Origin: Bacteroidota bacterium
GTDB lineage: Bacteria; Bacteroidota; Bacteroidia; Bacteroidales; FEN-979
NCBI GenBank assembly: GCA_026391775.1
Contig: JAPLDK010000052.1
Location: forward strand, 1 to 64,000
Reading direction: 5' to 3'
DNA: 64,000 nt
The notes beneath the pieces were generated by a model, which did no database searches, was not told the origin of the DNA, and saw nothing but the letters and a program-made list of their open reading frames with translations. Both the position numbers and the translations under genes were made by a program. Positions 8,378 through 17,320 of this stretch are shown here, in pieces. The first letter of the stretch is position 1, and the number at the start of each line of letters is the position of its first letter.

Positions 8378-9751
8378 ATGGAACTTCCCTTCGCAGAATC
8401 ATACAGGATCAAGATGGTTGAGCCCATCCGCCGAAGCACCAGGGCGGAACGCGAACAATGGCTGAAAGACGCTAACTACAATCTGTTTAACCTGAAGAGT
8501 GAGTATGTTTTCGTGGATCTTCTCACCGATTCCGGTACAGGTGCGATGAGTGACAGGCAGTGGAGTGAGATGATGCTGGGTGATGAAAGTTATGCCGGAG
8601 CATCGTCCTTTCATAAATTCCAAAATGCAATCAGGGAGATCACTGGATTTGAATATGTACTTCCGACCCATCAGGGCAGGGCTGCCGAAAATGTCCTGTT
8701 TTCAGTCCTTATAAAAGAAGGGGACATTGTACCTGGAAACTCCCATTTTGATACAACCAAAGGCCATATTGAATACCGTAAGGCAAAAGCTGTGGATTGT
8801 ACTATTGACGAAGCTTTTGATACTACACTCATACACGCCTTCAAAGGAAATGTCGATCTGAGCAAGCTTGAAAAGGTACTTCGGGAGAGCGGGAATAAGA
8901 TACCCTTCATTATTATCACAATCACCTGCAATTCTTCTGGGGGCCAGCCGGTTTCGCTTGAGAACATGAAAGCCGTTCGGCAGCTGGCAAACAAATACGG
9001 TAAGAGGGTCGTCATGGATTCAGCACGTTTCGCCGAAAACGCTTATTTCATCAAACTCAGGGAAGAAGGCTGTCAACATAAATCAATAAAGGAGATCGTC
9101 AGGGAAATGTTTTCCTATGCCGATGCCATAACAATGAGTGCCAAAAAGGATGCCATTGTGAATATAGGTGGCTTCATCGCAATGCGTGAAAAGGAGCTTT
9201 TCTCCAGTTCCAGTGTGTTTGAGATAATGTATGAAGGGTTTCTTACCTATGGCGGCCTTGCCGGTCGTGACCTAAATGCCATTGCCCAGGGGCTTTATGA
9301 AGCAACCGAATTCGATTACCTGGAGACCAGGGTAAAACAGGTGGAATACCTTGGTGACAAACTCCTTGACTATGGTATTCCCATTCAGCAGCCAATAGGC
9401 GGGCATGCGATTTTTGTGGATGCCAAACGTTTTCTGCCACATGTAAAAAAGGAAGAATTTATCGCCCAGACCCTGGCAGTCCATCTGTACATTGAAGCTG
9501 GCGTGAGAGGTGTTGAGATAGGTACCTTACTGGCCGACCGCGACCCGGTAACCCGCGAGAACCGTTACCCCGAGCTTGAGCTTATGAGGCTCGCCATCCC
9601 CCGCAGGGTATATACCAATAACCATATGGACCTGGTTGCTGCCGGCCTTAAAAATCTCTGGGACAGAAGAAACACTATTAAGCACGGTTTCAGGATTGTC
9701 CGCGAGGCCCCGATTATGCGGCATTTCACTGTTGAACTCGAAAAGATCTGA
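8378..9751 (+). CDS. tnaA: Tryptophanase (tryptophan indole-lyase)
   Basis: Beta-eliminating lyase family, PLP site MSAKKDAIVNIGG. Specificity residues resemble tryptophanase (RGVEIGTLL, MRHFTVELEKI) rather than tyrosine phenol-lyase (RSMERG, RFFTARF). Confidence 0.88.
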   Translation: MELPFAESYRIKMVEPIRRSTRAEREQWLKDANYNLFNLKSEYVFVDLLTDSGTGAMSDRQWSEMMLGDESYAGASSFHKFQNAIREITGFEYVLPTHQGRAAENVLFSVLIKEGDIVPGNSHFDTTKGHIEYRKAKAVDCTIDEAFDTTLIHAFKGNVDLSKLEKVLRESGNKIPFIIITITCNSSGGQPVSLENMKAVRQLANKYGKRVVMDSARFAENAYFIKLREEGCQHKSIKEIVREMFSYADAITMSAKKDAIVNIGGFIAMREKELFSSSSVFEIMYEGFLTYGGLAGRDLNAIAQGLYEATEFDYLETRVKQVEYLGDKLLDYGIPIQQPIGGHAIFVDAKRFLPHVKKEEFIAQTLAVHLYIEAGVRGVEIGTLLADRDPVTRENRYPELELMRLAIPRRVYTNNHMDLVAAGLKNLWDRRNTIKHGFRIVREAPIMRHFTVELEKI

Positions 9752-9755
9752 GTGA

Positions 9756-10220
9756 ATGGAAACGGCCCGCAAGAACGCAAGATACAGCAGGCTTTTTACC
9801 CAGTTACAGGAACTGCTGACCAAAACCCCTGACCCGGATGCCCGTATGGCAACCATTGTTGCAGTACTCCACAACAAAATGGAATATTTTTACTGGACCG
9901 GATTTTACATACTGGTCGGCTGTGACCTGATCGTCAGGACATACCAGGGGCCGCTTGCCTGCCAGGTTCTGAAAAAACATACCGGGGTGTGTTGGGCGGG
10001 GGTAGACCAGAAAAAAACTGTGGTTGTCTCTGATGTTCATAAATTTCCGGGCCATATCGCATGCGACTCAGCTTCAAAATCGGAAATAGTCGTTCCCCTT
10101 AAATATAAAAACGGAAAAATAACCGGAATTCTGGATGTCGATAGCAAGTCACTAAACTCATTTGATGCTGCGGATGCGGATTGGCTGGAAAAAATCGTTG
10201 CTCTAATTTACCGGACCTGA
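9756..10220 (+). CDS. msrC: GAF-domain free methionine-(R)-sulfoxide reductase
   Basis: WTGFYIL...YQGPLACQVLKKHTGVCWAGV...VVVSDVHKFPGHIACDSASKSEIVVPL, with the three conserved Cys. Confidence 0.87.
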   Translation: METARKNARYSRLFTQLQELLTKTPDPDARMATIVAVLHNKMEYFYWTGFYILVGCDLIVRTYQGPLACQVLKKHTGVCWAGVDQKKTVVVSDVHKFPGHIACDSASKSEIVVPLKYKNGKITGILDVDSKSLNSFDAADADWLEKIVALIYRT

Positions 10221-10780
10221 TGAGTTTCCTTGAGCTTTTTCTGATTGCAGTCGGATTATCAATGGATTGCTTTGCAGTCTCATTAAGTTTTGGTGCCCAG
10301 AAAAGACTGAAAAGGAAGGATATTATTAAATTTTCCTTCTTTTTCGCTTTGTTCCAGGCCCTGATGCCGGTCATCGGCTGGCTGGTCGGAAATGCAGTAA
10401 ATATTTACCTTTCAGATGTAGACCACTGGATCGCTTTCGGTATCCTCACCGCTATCGGTTTAAGGATGATCTATGAGGCTTTCAAAGGGGAAGATGAAAA
10501 AAGATCGGTTGATATCCGGGAATGGAAAATACTGTTTACCCTGTCTCTGGCAACAAGTATTGATGCCCTTGTGACCGGGGTCAGTTTCGGGTTTATTAAA
10601 GTAAATATTTTACTGGCTGTCATGACTATTGCTTTGGTTACATTTCTGAATTCAATTGCAGGTGCGTATGTCGGTAAAAGATCCATTCACATTTCACCAA
10701 AAGGGGCGGAGATTATCGGGGGACTGGTGCTGATCGGTATTGGCACAAAGATAGTCCTGGAACATTTGTCAATTATCTGA
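10220..10780 (+). CDS. mntP: Manganese efflux pump MntP
   Basis: Start refined to MSFLELFL, overlapping the upstream stop (TGATG). AVGLSMDCFAVSLSFG and SLATSIDALVTGVSFGF motifs. Confidence 0.92.
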   Translation: MSFLELFLIAVGLSMDCFAVSLSFGAQKRLKRKDIIKFSFFFALFQALMPVIGWLVGNAVNIYLSDVDHWIAFGILTAIGLRMIYEAFKGEDEKRSVDIREWKILFTLSLATSIDALVTGVSFGFIKVNILLAVMTIALVTFLNSIAGAYVGKRSIHISPKGAEIIGGLVLIGIGTKIVLEHLSII

Positions 10781-10797
10781 TCAGGAATTAAATTAAA

Positions 10798-11256
10798 ATG
10801 GAAATGTCAACAATCAGAATCACGAAAGAATTCCGGTTTGAAGCCGCACATGCCCTGAAAGGTTACGATGGCCCCTGCAGGAATGTCCATGGACATTCGT
10901 ATGAGCTGGCAGTTACAGTCTCAGGCTTGCCCGGCAGGGATTCAGGCTCGCCCAAATATGGGATGGTCATGGATTTCGGCGACCTCAAATGTATTATCAA
11001 ATCAAATATCATTGACATTTTCGACCATGCGCTTATTCTGCATTCATTGTTAAAGGAAGAAAACATTATTCCCCCGGGAGAACCATTTACAAATGTGGTT
11101 TATGTCGACTATCAGCCTACCAGTGAGAATATCCTTCTTGATATGGTAGTCCGTATACAGGGAGTACTCCCTAAAGGCATAAAGCTTCATCACCTGGTAT
11201 TACGTGAGACAGCTACGTCCTATGCCGAATGGTATGCTTCCGACCAGGTAGATTAA
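10798..11256 (+). CDS. queD: 6-carboxytetrahydropterin synthase (QueD-like, PTPS family)
   Basis: FRFEAAHALKGYDGPCRNVHGHSYEL ... MVMDFGDLK ... FDHALIL ... PTSENI ... LRET. Confidence 0.88.
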   Translation: MEMSTIRITKEFRFEAAHALKGYDGPCRNVHGHSYELAVTVSGLPGRDSGSPKYGMVMDFGDLKCIIKSNIIDIFDHALILHSLLKEENIIPPGEPFTNVVYVDYQPTSENILLDMVVRIQGVLPKGIKLHHLVLRETATSYAEWYASDQVD

Positions 11257-11280
11257 CATTTTTCTTGATGATTTTCCGAC

Positions 11281-11853
11281 CTACTTTGGAAGCAGATGAA
11301 TATCCACGGTGGGATCTTCACTTTCAATCTTTATTACATTGGCTTCGGATGATGCAGCGTCCTGGTCATAAAATGAAGGGATAAAGTTCCTGGTAACATC
11401 TGTCCCGGGTAAAGGATTGATGCGGATGAAATAATTGCCATGATCGATCCCGTTGAATTGGTAATAACCGTTACCATCAACCGGAACCGACTGAAGGAGC
11501 AGCACTGTATCGTAGGGTTTTACCTTGTCGTACACTTTAAACAGGTAAGCAGTGCCCTTGCAGATGCGCACTTCACCGGCATAAGCATGGCCGCGGATAT
11601 TGTGTTTGTGTGAATAAGAGAACCATATCATAATAAAAAGCAATACCATAGCAGCGGCTGCAAGCAATGGATACAGATTCCGGGAATGGGAGAATCCTGC
11701 AAAATTTTTCCTCAGGCCTGACAATCTTCCTTTTTTCGCTTCCAGGGGATGTATTCCTACCCTGATCTTTTCCCATGCCTGTTCGGGTGGCGGGGGCTCA
11801 AATCCTGTAAAAGCTTTTCTGTAATAGTCTTCTATGGTATCCTTTTCCTGCAT
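11281..11853 (-). CDS. Putative single-TM anti-sigma factor with extracytoplasmic beta-sandwich-like domain
   Basis: Follows an ECF sigma gene. Acidic cytoplasmic N-terminus, one TM (LYPLLAAAAMVLLFIMIWFSY), C-terminal IRGHAYAG...AYLFKV...GYYQFNGIDHGNYFIRINPLPGT domain. Confidence 0.7.
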   Translation of the reverse strand: MQEKDTIEDYYRKAFTGFEPPPPEQAWEKIRVGIHPLEAKKGRLSGLRKNFAGFSHSRNLYPLLAAAAMVLLFIMIWFSYSHKHNIRGHAYAGEVRICKGTAYLFKVYDKVKPYDTVLLLQSVPVDGNGYYQFNGIDHGNYFIRINPLPGTDVTRNFIPSFYDQDAASSEANVIKIESEDPTVDIHLLPK

Positions 11854-11857
11854 GTTC

Positions 11858-12388
11858 TTATAATATCCTTCTTAAAATTTTTTTCATCGAAGCTTTGGCT
11901 CTCCATAGCTGCGATTTGGATGTATTCTCTGCTATTCCGAGCATTTCGCCTATCTCCCTGTGACTGTACCCGTCGATAACATAAAGGTTAAATACAGTTC
12001 TGTAACCGGTTGGAAGGCCCTGGAGTATCCTCAGCAGTTCGTTATATGAAAGTTTTGACAAGGCATCTTCCTGAATAGTTGCATCGGAAGAATCATATTT
12101 CAGGCTGACCTCATTCTGAAACTTTAGCTGTTTTGTATAATAATTTATAGCCGTATTGACCATAATCCTCCGAATCCATGCGTCGAGTGCTTCTCTTGAA
12201 TGAAGGTGTGAAAGATTCTTAAAGACTTTAATAAATCCTTCCTGCAAAATATCCTCAGCCTCCATCCTGTTGCCGGCATAACGAAGGCAAATACCATACA
12301 TTCGGGCTGAATAAGCTTTATACAGGGCTTCCTGACCGCGTGGTTCGTTCAGTAAACATTGGTCAAGTACCTCGGCCGGGACCGTCAT
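11858..12388 (-). CDS. ECF-type RNA polymerase sigma-70 factor
   Basis: Region 2 (AEDILQEGFIKVFKNL) and region 4 (LPTGYRTVFNLYVIDGYSHREIGEMLGIAENTSKSQLWRAK). Confidence 0.95.
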   Translation of the reverse strand: MTVPAEVLDQCLLNEPRGQEALYKAYSARMYGICLRYAGNRMEAEDILQEGFIKVFKNLSHLHSREALDAWIRRIMVNTAINYYTKQLKFQNEVSLKYDSSDATIQEDALSKLSYNELLRILQGLPTGYRTVFNLYVIDGYSHREIGEMLGIAENTSKSQLWRAKASMKKILRRIL

Positions 12389-12457
12389 ATAAAGCTGTTG
12401 AGTGAAACAATTGGCAAGACGAAGATAAAAAAAATTCCATGCCTGTGGTAAAAAAAA

Positions 12458-12482
12458 GAAGCCGTCCTTCTGGAACGGCTTC
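12458..12482 (-). terminator. Terminator downstream of the PKD/T9SS gene
   Basis: Minus strand GAAGCCGTTCCAGAAGGACGGCTTC followed by TTTTTTT. Confidence 0.85.
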
Positions 12483-12513
12483 TACATTGCAGTGATTGAA
12501 TTGAATCAGTAGA

Positions 12514-14292
12514 TCAGCGGGTTTCACCAAGTATTGTTAATTTTCGAATAATGATCTTATCATCTGCTGTCTTTATCTTCAAATAATATGGCCCTATTCT
12601 AAGGCCGGAAAGGTTGATTTCGACTGTATTCGCACCGGATTCCAGCATTGCTTCCGACTGGATCATGGTTTGTCCGAGGGCATTGAACAACTTAATGTTG
12701 ATGTTCATTTCCCTGCTACAGTTCACCCTGAAACTTACTTTCTGCCCTGAAGCCGGATTGGGAAATAATTCACTTATGTAGCTTATGTTTACACCCGGAT
12801 CATTGATACCGTAAAGGATCTGCCCGTTTGACAGGGTAAACGGCAGTGTAACGTTCGGGCGGTTGTTGTCGATGGTAGTTTGCGCTCCGGATGAAGCTGC
12901 CCCAGCTTTCTCGGGCCTCACATTGTAAGTGCCGTACACCAGGTTTGCAAAAATGAAATTACCGCCGGTATCAGTCTTTGTATAGCCGAAAGGATGATTA
13001 TCCTGATCGAGAAGCATGACCTCAATGTCAGCTATTCCAGCACCGTTGCCGCTGAATTTTATCCCGCCCTGTGTAATTCTGCCCTGGATGTTGCCGTTAC
13101 CCGGCGCTGCCGGTGTGCATTCGACCAGATGGATATTATAAGGGTTCTGGGGTTGCCCCAGCACAATTAACTGTGCACTCTGCCAGCTCAGAGACTCTTC
13201 ATAATATGTTGGCATGAAATGCCCGTACCTCGTGGAAGCAGGCAGCAATTCGGCTTTAAGATAATAATTTCCGGCGGCAACACCTCCGAAATGAAAGCTG
13301 CCTGTTGAGTCACCGAATTCTTTACCTTGAACTACAGTCATGATATTGTTTGAATCAACTTTGATCAGGTCTATCCAGCCATGATCCACCATGTGAATGC
13401 CCATAAAAACGTGGCCGTTGACATCGCAGGTTGCATGTGCATAGATCTCTTGCGTCCTTGACCATTGACAGTTTGCCGAGTCAATAGTTACGAGAGTAAC
13501 TGTGTACGGACCTGCCGCAGGGTATGTGAAAGTAATACTCTGGCCTGTCAGTATGGTCCCTGAAGGATCGCCCATCTGCCAGGTATAGGTAGTAGGATAG
13601 GGGCTATTGGTGGTTCCATTGAACGTGAGGGTAAGCAAGGCGCCTGTATACGTGAGATGATTTTCACAATTGGCCGGTGGCGGTATGCCAACTTCAATGC
13701 TATCGCATTTTATGCTTGTGCATCCATTGGACGTGGCAATCGAAAGACAGACACTGTATGTCCCAGCAGCTGTGAAAATATGCACGGGATTCTGCACTGT
13801 TGAGGTATTGCTTGCTCCGCTGGCCGGATCACCGAAGTTCCACATCCAGGCAACAATGCTTGCTGAGCTGGTGCTTGCATCTGTAAAATGAACCAAGTGC
13901 ACTGAGTCCAGGGAGTGGTGAACGGTGTATGCAGCATGGCATTCCGGAGTAACGCAGATCACGAAATTCACCGTCGCAGGGCTGCTTGTACTTAGAAAAT
14001 CGTGGATGATCAGGTTGTTCTGGCAATCCCTGGTCGCAACATAAAAAATTACAGGATTTGCCGTAGGAACATGTTCGACGGTACAATCGTAAAACCCGTT
14101 AGGGTTTGTTTGCCGGGTGGTATAAAAGATAAATCCCGATGAAGAATCGCTATGAATAACTACTTCATGATTGGCTACCGGGGCGCCGGTTGAATCAGCG
14201 GTAACTGTTCCGCTCACATGAACCGTCATGGTTTGGGCATGTAAAAAGCCGGCCAGTCCGAGAAACATTATAAGAGATAAAAGTTTTTTCAT
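12514..14292 (-). CDS. PKD-domain surface protein with T9SS C-terminal sorting domain
   Basis: Signal peptide; PKD signatures (AWMWNFGDPASGASNTSTVQNPVHIFTAAGTYSVCLSI); carboxypeptidase-regulatory-like repeats; C-term ELFPNPASGQKVSF...LFNALGQ...LSGLRIGPYYLKI. Confidence 0.88.
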   Translation of the reverse strand: MKKLLSLIMFLGLAGFLHAQTMTVHVSGTVTADSTGAPVANHEVVIHSDSSSGFIFYTTRQTNPNGFYDCTVEHVPTANPVIFYVATRDCQNNLIIHDFLSTSSPATVNFVICVTPECHAAYTVHHSLDSVHLVHFTDASTSSASIVAWMWNFGDPASGASNTSTVQNPVHIFTAAGTYSVCLSIATSNGCTSIKCDSIEVGIPPPANCENHLTYTGALLTLTFNGTTNSPYPTTYTWQMGDPSGTILTGQSITFTYPAAGPYTVTLVTIDSANCQWSRTQEIYAHATCDVNGHVFMGIHMVDHGWIDLIKVDSNNIMTVVQGKEFGDSTGSFHFGGVAAGNYYLKAELLPASTRYGHFMPTYYEESLSWQSAQLIVLGQPQNPYNIHLVECTPAAPGNGNIQGRITQGGIKFSGNGAGIADIEVMLLDQDNHPFGYTKTDTGGNFIFANLVYGTYNVRPEKAGAASSGAQTTIDNNRPNVTLPFTLSNGQILYGINDPGVNISYISELFPNPASGQKVSFRVNCSREMNINIKLFNALGQTMIQSEAMLESGANTVEINLSGLRIGPYYLKIKTADDKIIIRKLTILGETR

Positions 14293-14368
14293 ATCAGGAT
14301 GTGAATTGGTGTAACGTATATTTAAGACAACGGAGACGGCAAAAGTTGCCTCCGGGCAGCTTTTCCTT

Positions 14369-15931
14369 TTAGTATTTTATGATCTTGGCATTACAGATCC
14401 TGTCTCCATTCAAAGTCTTGATAACCAGGATGTATATTCCGGGTGCCAGGGTGGCCAGATCAGCCTTGAGATGATACGATCCCGGGTTGAAATGTGAACC
14501 AGATTCAAGCAAATGAACAGACTGGATAGAATACACAGTAGTGATGAGGTCAACCGGCCTGTTAACCGTAAGGGGTATGCTTACAGCACCCTCTGAAGGA
14601 TTGGGGAAAGGAGATCCGGCAACAACAGCATTATCCTTGGCGATCTCATTGATACCTGTGACGTTATGATCATAAATATCCAGAACCAGGGTATCGGCAA
14701 TGGGATTTTGCAAGCTGATCCTGACCTGGCTGAACTTTGAGAACTTCCCTGTTGATTCCACAAAAAGCAGGTAATTCCCATATGGGAGGTCAGGGAAACT
14801 GAAATTCCCCGCTGCATCGCTAAGGGTATAGGTAATAAGGTTTTTGAGTGAATCAAGCAGGAGCACTTCGCTGCGGTTAAGGATGAACATGCCCGACGTC
14901 TGGATATGACGCTGCACTTTTCCTGAAATCCTCCCTGAACCGCTTATGCTGTCATTGGCCCTTTTAAGATAAATATCAAAGTTGAAAACATTGGTATCTG
15001 TTACTCCCAGCAGCTGCGACTGTTGCCAGTATACCGCTTGAAGATAATAAGCGGGAGCGTATTTCCAGGCGTTTAAAGAACCGGGTGTCAGTGTGACTTT
15101 AACGATATAATCGCCCTTAAGCAGGTGGGGGAAGGAATAGTAGCCCAGGTATGTGAAGGTCACTGTATCGAAAGCAACAACGTGGTTATTCACAAGCTTG
15201 TATAAATAAGCTATACCGGTATCACCTGTGCTAACCGGGTTATTGATAGGATGGTCTCCGATAAAAACGTGCCCGCCAATACTGTAATACCTTGGAGTGT
15301 ATATGTAGGTACAGGAGGAGTCAGCACAGGGGGCATCAAGATTATCCCTGCTGATTGACAGGCAGGCCTTGTAATGGCCTGAATTTGTGTAAGCATGGAC
15401 AGGGTTCCGTTCGGAGGATGTGGTACCGTCACCAAAATTCCAGGACCAGTGGTCAGGGTTCCCTGTGGATAAGTCAAAGAACCGGTATTTGTATGGAGTG
15501 ACTGATGAAGAATCAAGTTCAGCAATAAAATCAGCTGTACACTGAGGGCTGAACGATTCGCAGATGAAAAAATTGATGATGATGCTGTAAGAGTGAATGG
15601 GCTGTGATTGAATGTGAAGTGTATTGTGGCAGTCGTAGGTACTTACAAGTACGGTATCTCCCAATCCCGGGAGGTCGTGAATTGTATCGGCATAATTACC
15701 GCTGGTATCCGTATATACAGTGGAATTATATCCTATATATGGAACATTCACGAATACGCTATGATTTTTAACGGGATTGCCGGTGGAATCATTCAGTAAT
15801 TTTCCGGTGACTGTGATACTTATTGCTTTCAGCTGGTTGGTAATCAATGGATTTCCCCGGGCTTGCTGAACCAAAGCTGTTGATAAAAGTGCAAGAACAA
15901 GCAGTAAAAAGTATACTGTCTTTACTTTCAT
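14369..15931 (-). CDS. PKD-domain surface protein with T9SS C-terminal sorting domain (paralog of 12514-14292)
   Basis: Signal peptide; WSWNFGDGTTSSERNPVHAYTNSGHYKACLSI; C-term SPFPNPSEGAVSI...LAPGIYILVIKTLNGDRI. Confidence 0.87.
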   Translation of the reverse strand: MKVKTVYFLLLVLALLSTALVQQARGNPLITNQLKAISITVTGKLLNDSTGNPVKNHSVFVNVPYIGYNSTVYTDTSGNYADTIHDLPGLGDTVLVSTYDCHNTLHIQSQPIHSYSIIINFFICESFSPQCTADFIAELDSSSVTPYKYRFFDLSTGNPDHWSWNFGDGTTSSERNPVHAYTNSGHYKACLSISRDNLDAPCADSSCTYIYTPRYYSIGGHVFIGDHPINNPVSTGDTGIAYLYKLVNNHVVAFDTVTFTYLGYYSFPHLLKGDYIVKVTLTPGSLNAWKYAPAYYLQAVYWQQSQLLGVTDTNVFNFDIYLKRANDSISGSGRISGKVQRHIQTSGMFILNRSEVLLLDSLKNLITYTLSDAAGNFSFPDLPYGNYLLFVESTGKFSKFSQVRISLQNPIADTLVLDIYDHNVTGINEIAKDNAVVAGSPFPNPSEGAVSIPLTVNRPVDLITTVYSIQSVHLLESGSHFNPGSYHLKADLATLAPGIYILVIKTLNGDRICNAKIIKY

Positions 15932-17319
15932 TTCTTATTGCTTTTTCTTCCGAATTGATACTGAATACCAACATCAAGGCCAAATGCCTGGTTTGTGCGT
16001 GTCCCGTTTTCCGGGGATTGTGTGGGAGATGTCAGGAAATACTTGTAATAAGGATTGATCACAAGGCCCAGGTGTTTGGTAAACTGGTACTCAATAGTGA
16101 GCCGTACCCATAATTGCCAGTTAGTCGAAAGCCTTGCGGGCGAATTATCCTGAAGTTTTATTAACCTGCCATTTGGAATATCGATAGAGGGTTGGGCTTT
16201 CCTTTCGTTGATCAGGAAAGAGATTGCAGGACCGGCTTCAAATCCTAAGCAGAACCTCGGAGTTTCAAAAACATTGTAGCCAAGCAGCAAGGGGATCTGC
16301 AGATAAGTAAAACGGTTTCGGGTGCGGTCATCAGCAATATGTGTCACACTATCGTAGATAGCATGATTGCGGGTGATATAAATGATCCTTGATGGATTGG
16401 AGGGATCGGGATAATACCCAATGACTTCTTTGTAAAAGCTGACACTGTCATTGCTGCGGTATTGCATCTTGTAAATACCTTCGTCATATGTATAGCCAAG
16501 TCCCAGTCCTGTGCGAATCGAAAACCTTGAATAATGATATGCAATTCCGGCATTGGCCCAGTAATTGAATTCTTTGGTAGTAGCCCCGTTCGAGCGGTAT
16601 AATGCCATTTCTGGGGCAATACCGATATCTGCTGAGAAAAATGACGGAACCGGCATTGTTTCGCGCACATACTTAAAGACTTCACCCGAGCGGATAAAGC
16701 TGATAGTATCTAAAGCGGGTGATAAATCAAAATTAGAGAACACAAGAGGATCCAGGGAGTTGATACCGGTGAAGGAAACCGGGTTTGATGTTTCCGCATT
16801 ATTTTCTTCAACGGGATTTGTCGTCGGTTCAGCAGGTGGAACAGTTTTTTCAATTCTTGCATTGGATGCGATAAGTGCACCGGCAGCAAAATTGCGTTTA
16901 AGCGGAGCGCCTGCCCTCAGTATTGGGTTTGCCCCACTTAGTTTGGTCTGAATTGCGGGTTTTTCAGAAACAATTACAGGTTCCGTAGTGGGCACAGAAA
17001 CAATGTTTAGTGATGCGGAAGGCCGAACCAATGTCTCCGGATGAATTTCGGGGCGTTCCAGTGTGGTGCTCTTACTGTCGGATTGCAATGCCCAGTAGGT
17101 GAGAGAAGCCACTATAATAAGGCCCCCTGAAGCGGAAACAAGAGCAAGCTTCGGGATATTGACAAAGTTAAATTGCATCAGTTCCCTGATCATTAGCTTC
17201 CAGTTCAGGCTTTTCCATACTCCGGGAGAAGGGGTGAATTCCTGTTTCCCTATGGATTCCCTGAACAGGTCGTCAAAATTCTTTCCTGATCCGGAATTAT
17301 TATTTGATGGTTGACTCAT
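15928..17319 (-). CDS. Putative dual membrane-spanning anti-sigma factor (cytoplasmic N-term + TM + linker + outer-membrane beta-barrel)
   Basis: Immediately follows an ECF sigma gene. N-term FDDLFRESIGKQEFTPSPGVWKSLNWKL, TM LALVSASGGLIIVASLTYWAL, long Pro/Thr/Ala-rich linker, C-terminal beta-barrel pattern ending GLDVGIQYQFGRK. Confidence 0.75.
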   Translation of the reverse strand: MSQPSNNNSGSGKNFDDLFRESIGKQEFTPSPGVWKSLNWKLMIRELMQFNFVNIPKLALVSASGGLIIVASLTYWALQSDSKSTTLERPEIHPETLVRPSASLNIVSVPTTEPVIVSEKPAIQTKLSGANPILRAGAPLKRNFAAGALIASNARIEKTVPPAEPTTNPVEENNAETSNPVSFTGINSLDPLVFSNFDLSPALDTISFIRSGEVFKYVRETMPVPSFFSADIGIAPEMALYRSNGATTKEFNYWANAGIAYHYSRFSIRTGLGLGYTYDEGIYKMQYRSNDSVSFYKEVIGYYPDPSNPSRIIYITRNHAIYDSVTHIADDRTRNRFTYLQIPLLLGYNVFETPRFCLGFEAGPAISFLINERKAQPSIDIPNGRLIKLQDNSPARLSTNWQLWVRLTIEYQFTKHLGLVINPYYKYFLTSPTQSPENGTRTNQAFGLDVGIQYQFGRKSNKK

Positions 17320-17320
17320 A

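Noticed and set aside
14330-14356. Hairpin between the two PKD genes as a strong terminator
   Set aside because: GGAGACGGCAAAAGTTGCCTCC pairs imperfectly and no T-run follows on the minus strand; at most an attenuator or mRNA-stabilising stem.
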